Shown here piece after piece: positions 61,519 through 64,000 of a DNA stretch of 64,000 nucleotides. Positions within the stretch are counted from its first letter, which is position 1; every line of letters starts with the position of its first letter. Made by a program: the position numbers and the translations under genes. The stretch is from Nocardioides lianchengensis (GTDB lineage Bacteria > Actinomycetota > Actinomycetes > Propionibacteriales > Nocardioidaceae): contig NZ_FMZM01000014.1 of NCBI RefSeq assembly GCF_900101465.1, positions 62,001 to 126,000 on the forward strand, read 5' to 3'. Under the pieces are notes generated by a model. The model did not search any database and was not told the DNA's origin. It saw only the letters and a program-made list of their open reading frames with translations.

Positions 61519-64000
61519 TCAGCCGCGACGGGCCCGCCGTCCGGTCAGCAGCAGCACGCCGCCGGCGGCCAGGAGCACCCCGAGGAGGGCGAGCCAGAGG
61601 CTCGGTCCACCCAGGTCGGGCAGCGTGCCGGCCGTGTTGCCCCCGACGCCCGGGTCGTCGTCCTCGCCCTGGTTGCCCTCGACCTCCGGGAAGGTGTTGA
61701 CGACCGTCACCTTGGCGCTCGGGTCGACCACGACGGTGCCGTCGTCCCGGCCGGGCCCGCTGTCCTCGAAGGTCACCCGGACGTCGCCGTCGACGTCCGT
61801 CTCGGTGACGGTGCACGCGGCCCCGAGCGGGACGACGATCTTCCGGCGCTCGCCGGCCCGCAGCTCGAACGCGGCGTCGGCCGCGCTCAGCGTCACCGGA
61901 CCGAGGTCCGTGGTGCAGGCGAGCGCGAACGAGTACGGCCCCGCCGGTCCGCCGACGACGCGCTTGGCGACGACCAGCTCGCCGGCGTCGAAGGTGTTGA
62001 CGACCTTCAGGTGGGTGCCGGCCGCCGTAACGAACGCCGGGCTCGCCGGCCCCGCGAACTCCACCGTCGAGGCGGTGGCCCCGCCGGCGTCGGTCTCGGT
62101 CGCCCAGCACTCGGCGCCGACCGGCAGGTCCGGCACGGTGACCGGGGTCCCCGCGGTCACCGTGAAGGGCTGCGCGGTCAGCAACGGCGTCGTGGTGGCG
62201 CCCTGCTGCAGCACGCAGGTGACCGCCACGTCGTACTCGCGGCCGGCGGCGTACGACGCCGCGGCGCCGTTCACGACCTTGTCGAGCATCAGGGCCGAGA
62301 GGTCGAAGGTGTTCACGACCTCCAGCTCCAGCGCCTGGAGGTCGTCGGGCGTGCCGTCGACGACGACCAGCGCGTCGTCGTACGAGCCGGCGTTGACGGT
62401 GTGTCCGGTCGCCCCGCCGGTGTCGCTCTCCGTGGCCCAGCAGCGGGTGTCGAGCGGCAGCAGCACCGGGTCCCCGCCCGCGTCGGTGAGCGCCACGCGC
62501 TCACCCCCGCGGAGAGCCACCGGCTGGGAGAACACCACGTTCGCCGGGTCGTCCAGCGCGCACGTGACGTCGACGGTGAACACCGCGTCCGTCGCGTACG
62601 ACGCCGTTGCGCCGGCCCCGGCGAGCTCCTTGGCGACGGCGACCGTGCCGGCGGAGAACTCGTTGGTGAACGTCGCCCGGACCGTGTTGTCGTCGGCGTT
62701 GTCGACCAGGGTCACCGTGACCGGCGCCGGGGTCGCGTCGGCGCCGCCGTCGTCGGTCTCCGTGACCGTGCAGACCGCGCCCACGGGGAGCAGCAGCGGC
62801 ACGTCCTCGACCACCTCCGTGGAGCCGGCCGGCCAGGGCACCGCGACGGAGACCGGGCCGAGGGTGGCGCCCTCGAAGGTGCAACGGACGTCGTACTCGA
62901 ACGGGCCCTCGGGGAGGGAGCCGCCGGCGCCGGTGACCCGCTTGAGGATCTCCAGGTGGGCCTGCTCGAAGGTGTTGACCACCTCGAGCGTCAGCGGCGC
63001 CGTCGCGCCCGGGACGACCAGCACCCCCGCGGCCGGCGTGACCGACGAGGACGTGGCGCCGCCGGCGTCGAGCTCGGTCGCCGTGCAGGTCGAGCCGACC
63101 GGCGCGTCGAGCGTCTCGCTGTCGTCGCCGACGAGGTCGACGGTGACCGGGAAGCCGGCCGCCGTCACGCCGTCCATCGCGCAGAGCACCTCGACCGGGT
63201 ACGTCGTAGCCGCGCCCAGCTCGGCGGCGCCGCCCTCGACCGCCTTGCTCACCACGATCTCGGCCAGCGGGTAGCTGTTGGTCACGGTGACCGTGGCGGC
63301 CGGGGCCGGGTCGGGGCCCAGCTGCGGGTCGATCGTGACGATCGCCGGGTCGTCCTCGGGGTGGCTGGTGACGCCGCCGTGGGCGTCGGCCTCCCACACC
63401 CGGCACTCCGCGCCACCCGGTAGCCCGGTGACGGTGTCGTCCTTGCCGGGCCGGAGCGTGAGGGTGCCCTCGGCGACCGTCTGGACCGGGTTGCCGACCG
63501 GGTCGATCGTGCAGGAGTAGTCGATCTCGAACTCCCGCGTCGCGACCGGCAGGTCACCGGGGTTGGTCCCCAGCTCCTTCTCGACGCGCAGGGCGCCGTA
63601 CGCCGTGGCCACGCCGACCTGGATCGGCTCGGTGGGCGGCAGCACCCGGGTGCTGCCGTTGGAGCGCCGGGTGGTCTCGGCGTGACCGAAGGAGTTCCAG
63701 GCGATCGTCGGGTCGGCGACCCGGGCGACCTCCAGGGGCGTGTCCATCGAGAACACGATGCTCACGCCCTCGCCGGGCGCCAGCGGGGTGTCCCACTGCA
63801 CGCGCAGCTGGGCGGCGACCGCGGCCGCGCCGTACGGGTCGGCCCAGGTGCCGGCGCCGCACGCCGAGGTCATCGAGAGGTCCGCCGTGCAGACCCCGGC
63901 CTCGCTGTGGGCGTAGGTGGTGGTGAGCGTCCCGCTGCCGATCAGCTCCGGGGCCGAGGCCAGCGTCGGCCGGTTGGCCCACTGGGTGCCGCGGTCGGTG
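61519..64000 (-). CDS. DUF5979-repeat cell-wall surface protein (N-terminus outside window)
   Basis: An 827-residue C-terminal part; the frame remains open to the window edge, so ATG 63873 is internal. About six Ig-like DUF5979 repeats of ~100 residues, each ending in a TNSYP/VNTFE/TNEFS/VNTFD-type strand. The C-terminus has a sorting-signal layout: AGTLPDLGG, hydrophobic LWLALLGVLLAAGGVLLL, then RRARRG. The LPDLG motif resembles LPxTG-type with L in place of T. The sortase gene is directly downstream with overlapping frames. Confidence 0.82.
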   Translation of the reverse strand, partial: TDRGTQWANRPTLASAPELIGSGTLTTTYAHSEAGVCTADLSMTSACGAGTWADPYGAAAVAAQLRVQWDTPLAPGEGVSIVFSMDTPLEVARVADPTIAWNSFGHAETTRRSNGSTRVLPPTEPIQVGVATAYGALRVEKELGTNPGDLPVATREFEIDYSCTIDPVGNPVQTVAEGTLTLRPGKDDTVTGLPGGAECRVWEADAHGGVTSHPEDDPAIVTIDPQLGPDPAPAATVTVTNSYPLAEIVVSKAVEGGAAELGAATTYPVEVLCAMDGVTAAGFPVTVDLVGDDSETLDAPVGSTCTATELDAGGATSSSVTPAAGVLVVPGATAPLTLEVVNTFEQAHLEILKRVTGAGGSLPEGPFEYDVRCTFEGATLGPVSVAVPWPAGSTEVVEDVPLLLPVGAVCTVTETDDGGADATPAPVTVTLVDNADDNTVRATFTNEFSAGTVAVAKELAGAGATASYATDAVFTVDVTCALDDPANVVFSQPVALRGGERVALTDAGGDPVLLPLDTRCWATESDTGGATGHTVNAGSYDDALVVVDGTPDDLQALELEVVNTFDLSALMLDKVVNGAAASYAAGREYDVAVTCVLQQGATTTPLLTAQPFTVTAGTPVTVPDLPVGAECWATETDAGGATASTVEFAGPASPAFVTAAGTHLKVVNTFDAGELVVAKRVVGGPAGPYSFALACTTDLGPVTLSAADAAFELRAGERRKIVVPLGAACTVTETDVDGDVRVTFEDSGPGRDDGTVVVDPSAKVTVVNTFPEVEGNQGEDDDPGVGGNTAGTLPDLGGPSLWLALLGVLLAAGGVLLLTGRRARRG

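Noticed and set aside
61519-63500. Regular ~300-base periodicity considered as a DNA repeat element
   Set aside because: The period is that of DUF5979 protein domains; nucleotide identity between units is low.

Overview
The window is high-GC actinobacterial DNA (frequent GTG starts, 4-base start/stop overlaps, Tat lipoproteins, a class E-like sortase, actinobacterial GntR/TetR/LysR regulators). The gene families, and a repeat built on GGTGGTTGAGGA and GTCTCGAAACCC that I associate with Nocardioidaceae chromosomes, suggest a Nocardioides-like soil bacterium. It reads as chromosomal accessory and catabolic sequence. I see no rRNA, CRISPR array, tRNA, replication origin or intact insertion sequence.

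Layout. 0-2.5 kb: end of a TetR regulator, a small membrane protein, a SnoaL-like protein, a secreted HtaA-like protein and a MarR regulator. 2.5-4.5 kb: a foreign-looking patch with a frameshifted IS110-type transposase remnant touching the marR stop codon and an AT-richer orphan gene with lysine-rich tracts and an acidic tail. 4.6-9.5 kb: an MFS exporter, then the lower beta-ketoadipate genes (two CoA-transferase subunits and a thiolase) divergent from a LysR gene. 9.5-15.5 kb: small stress and hypothetical genes, a membrane/L7-L12-domain gene broken by an amber codon, and a BenE benzoate transporter facing an XRE-cupin regulator. 15.7-18.1 kb: a low-GC SIR2 plus NTPase gene, a probable antiphage defence protein.

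18.4-26.4 kb: an SDR/HTH pair, then a cai-like CoA operon (CoA-transferase, crotonase, CoA-transferase, gamma-carbonic-anhydrase-like protein) and a GntP permease. A FadR-type GntR gene lies between them, and a near-identical operator lies before both the operon and the permease. 26.5-38.8 kb: a long minus-strand run of genes combining a peptide-type ABC importer, two flavin-dependent (LLM) monooxygenases, FMN and flavin reductases, a cysteine-dioxygenase-like enzyme and CoA enzymes, divergent from a LysR gene. It looks like uptake and oxidative breakdown of an organosulfur or similar carboxylated compound.

39.8-58 kb: a surface protein, an aminotransferase, and two paralogous cassettes about 11.7 kb apart. 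Each cassette has a ~1,300-residue secreted GH106-like glycosidase, a strong hairpin, and a very small Lsr2-C-terminus-like gene. TGAAACGTTTCA-type operator sites lie before both glycosidase genes. Between the cassettes are a two-component system, a PucR regulator, an SDR, an MFS/GntR pair and an iron-siderophore binding protein. 58-64 kb: LysR, a TetR/ABC-2-type membrane protein pair sharing a 26-bp operator, a sortase whose membrane anchor has no usual start codon, and a large DUF5979-repeat surface protein running off the end of the window.
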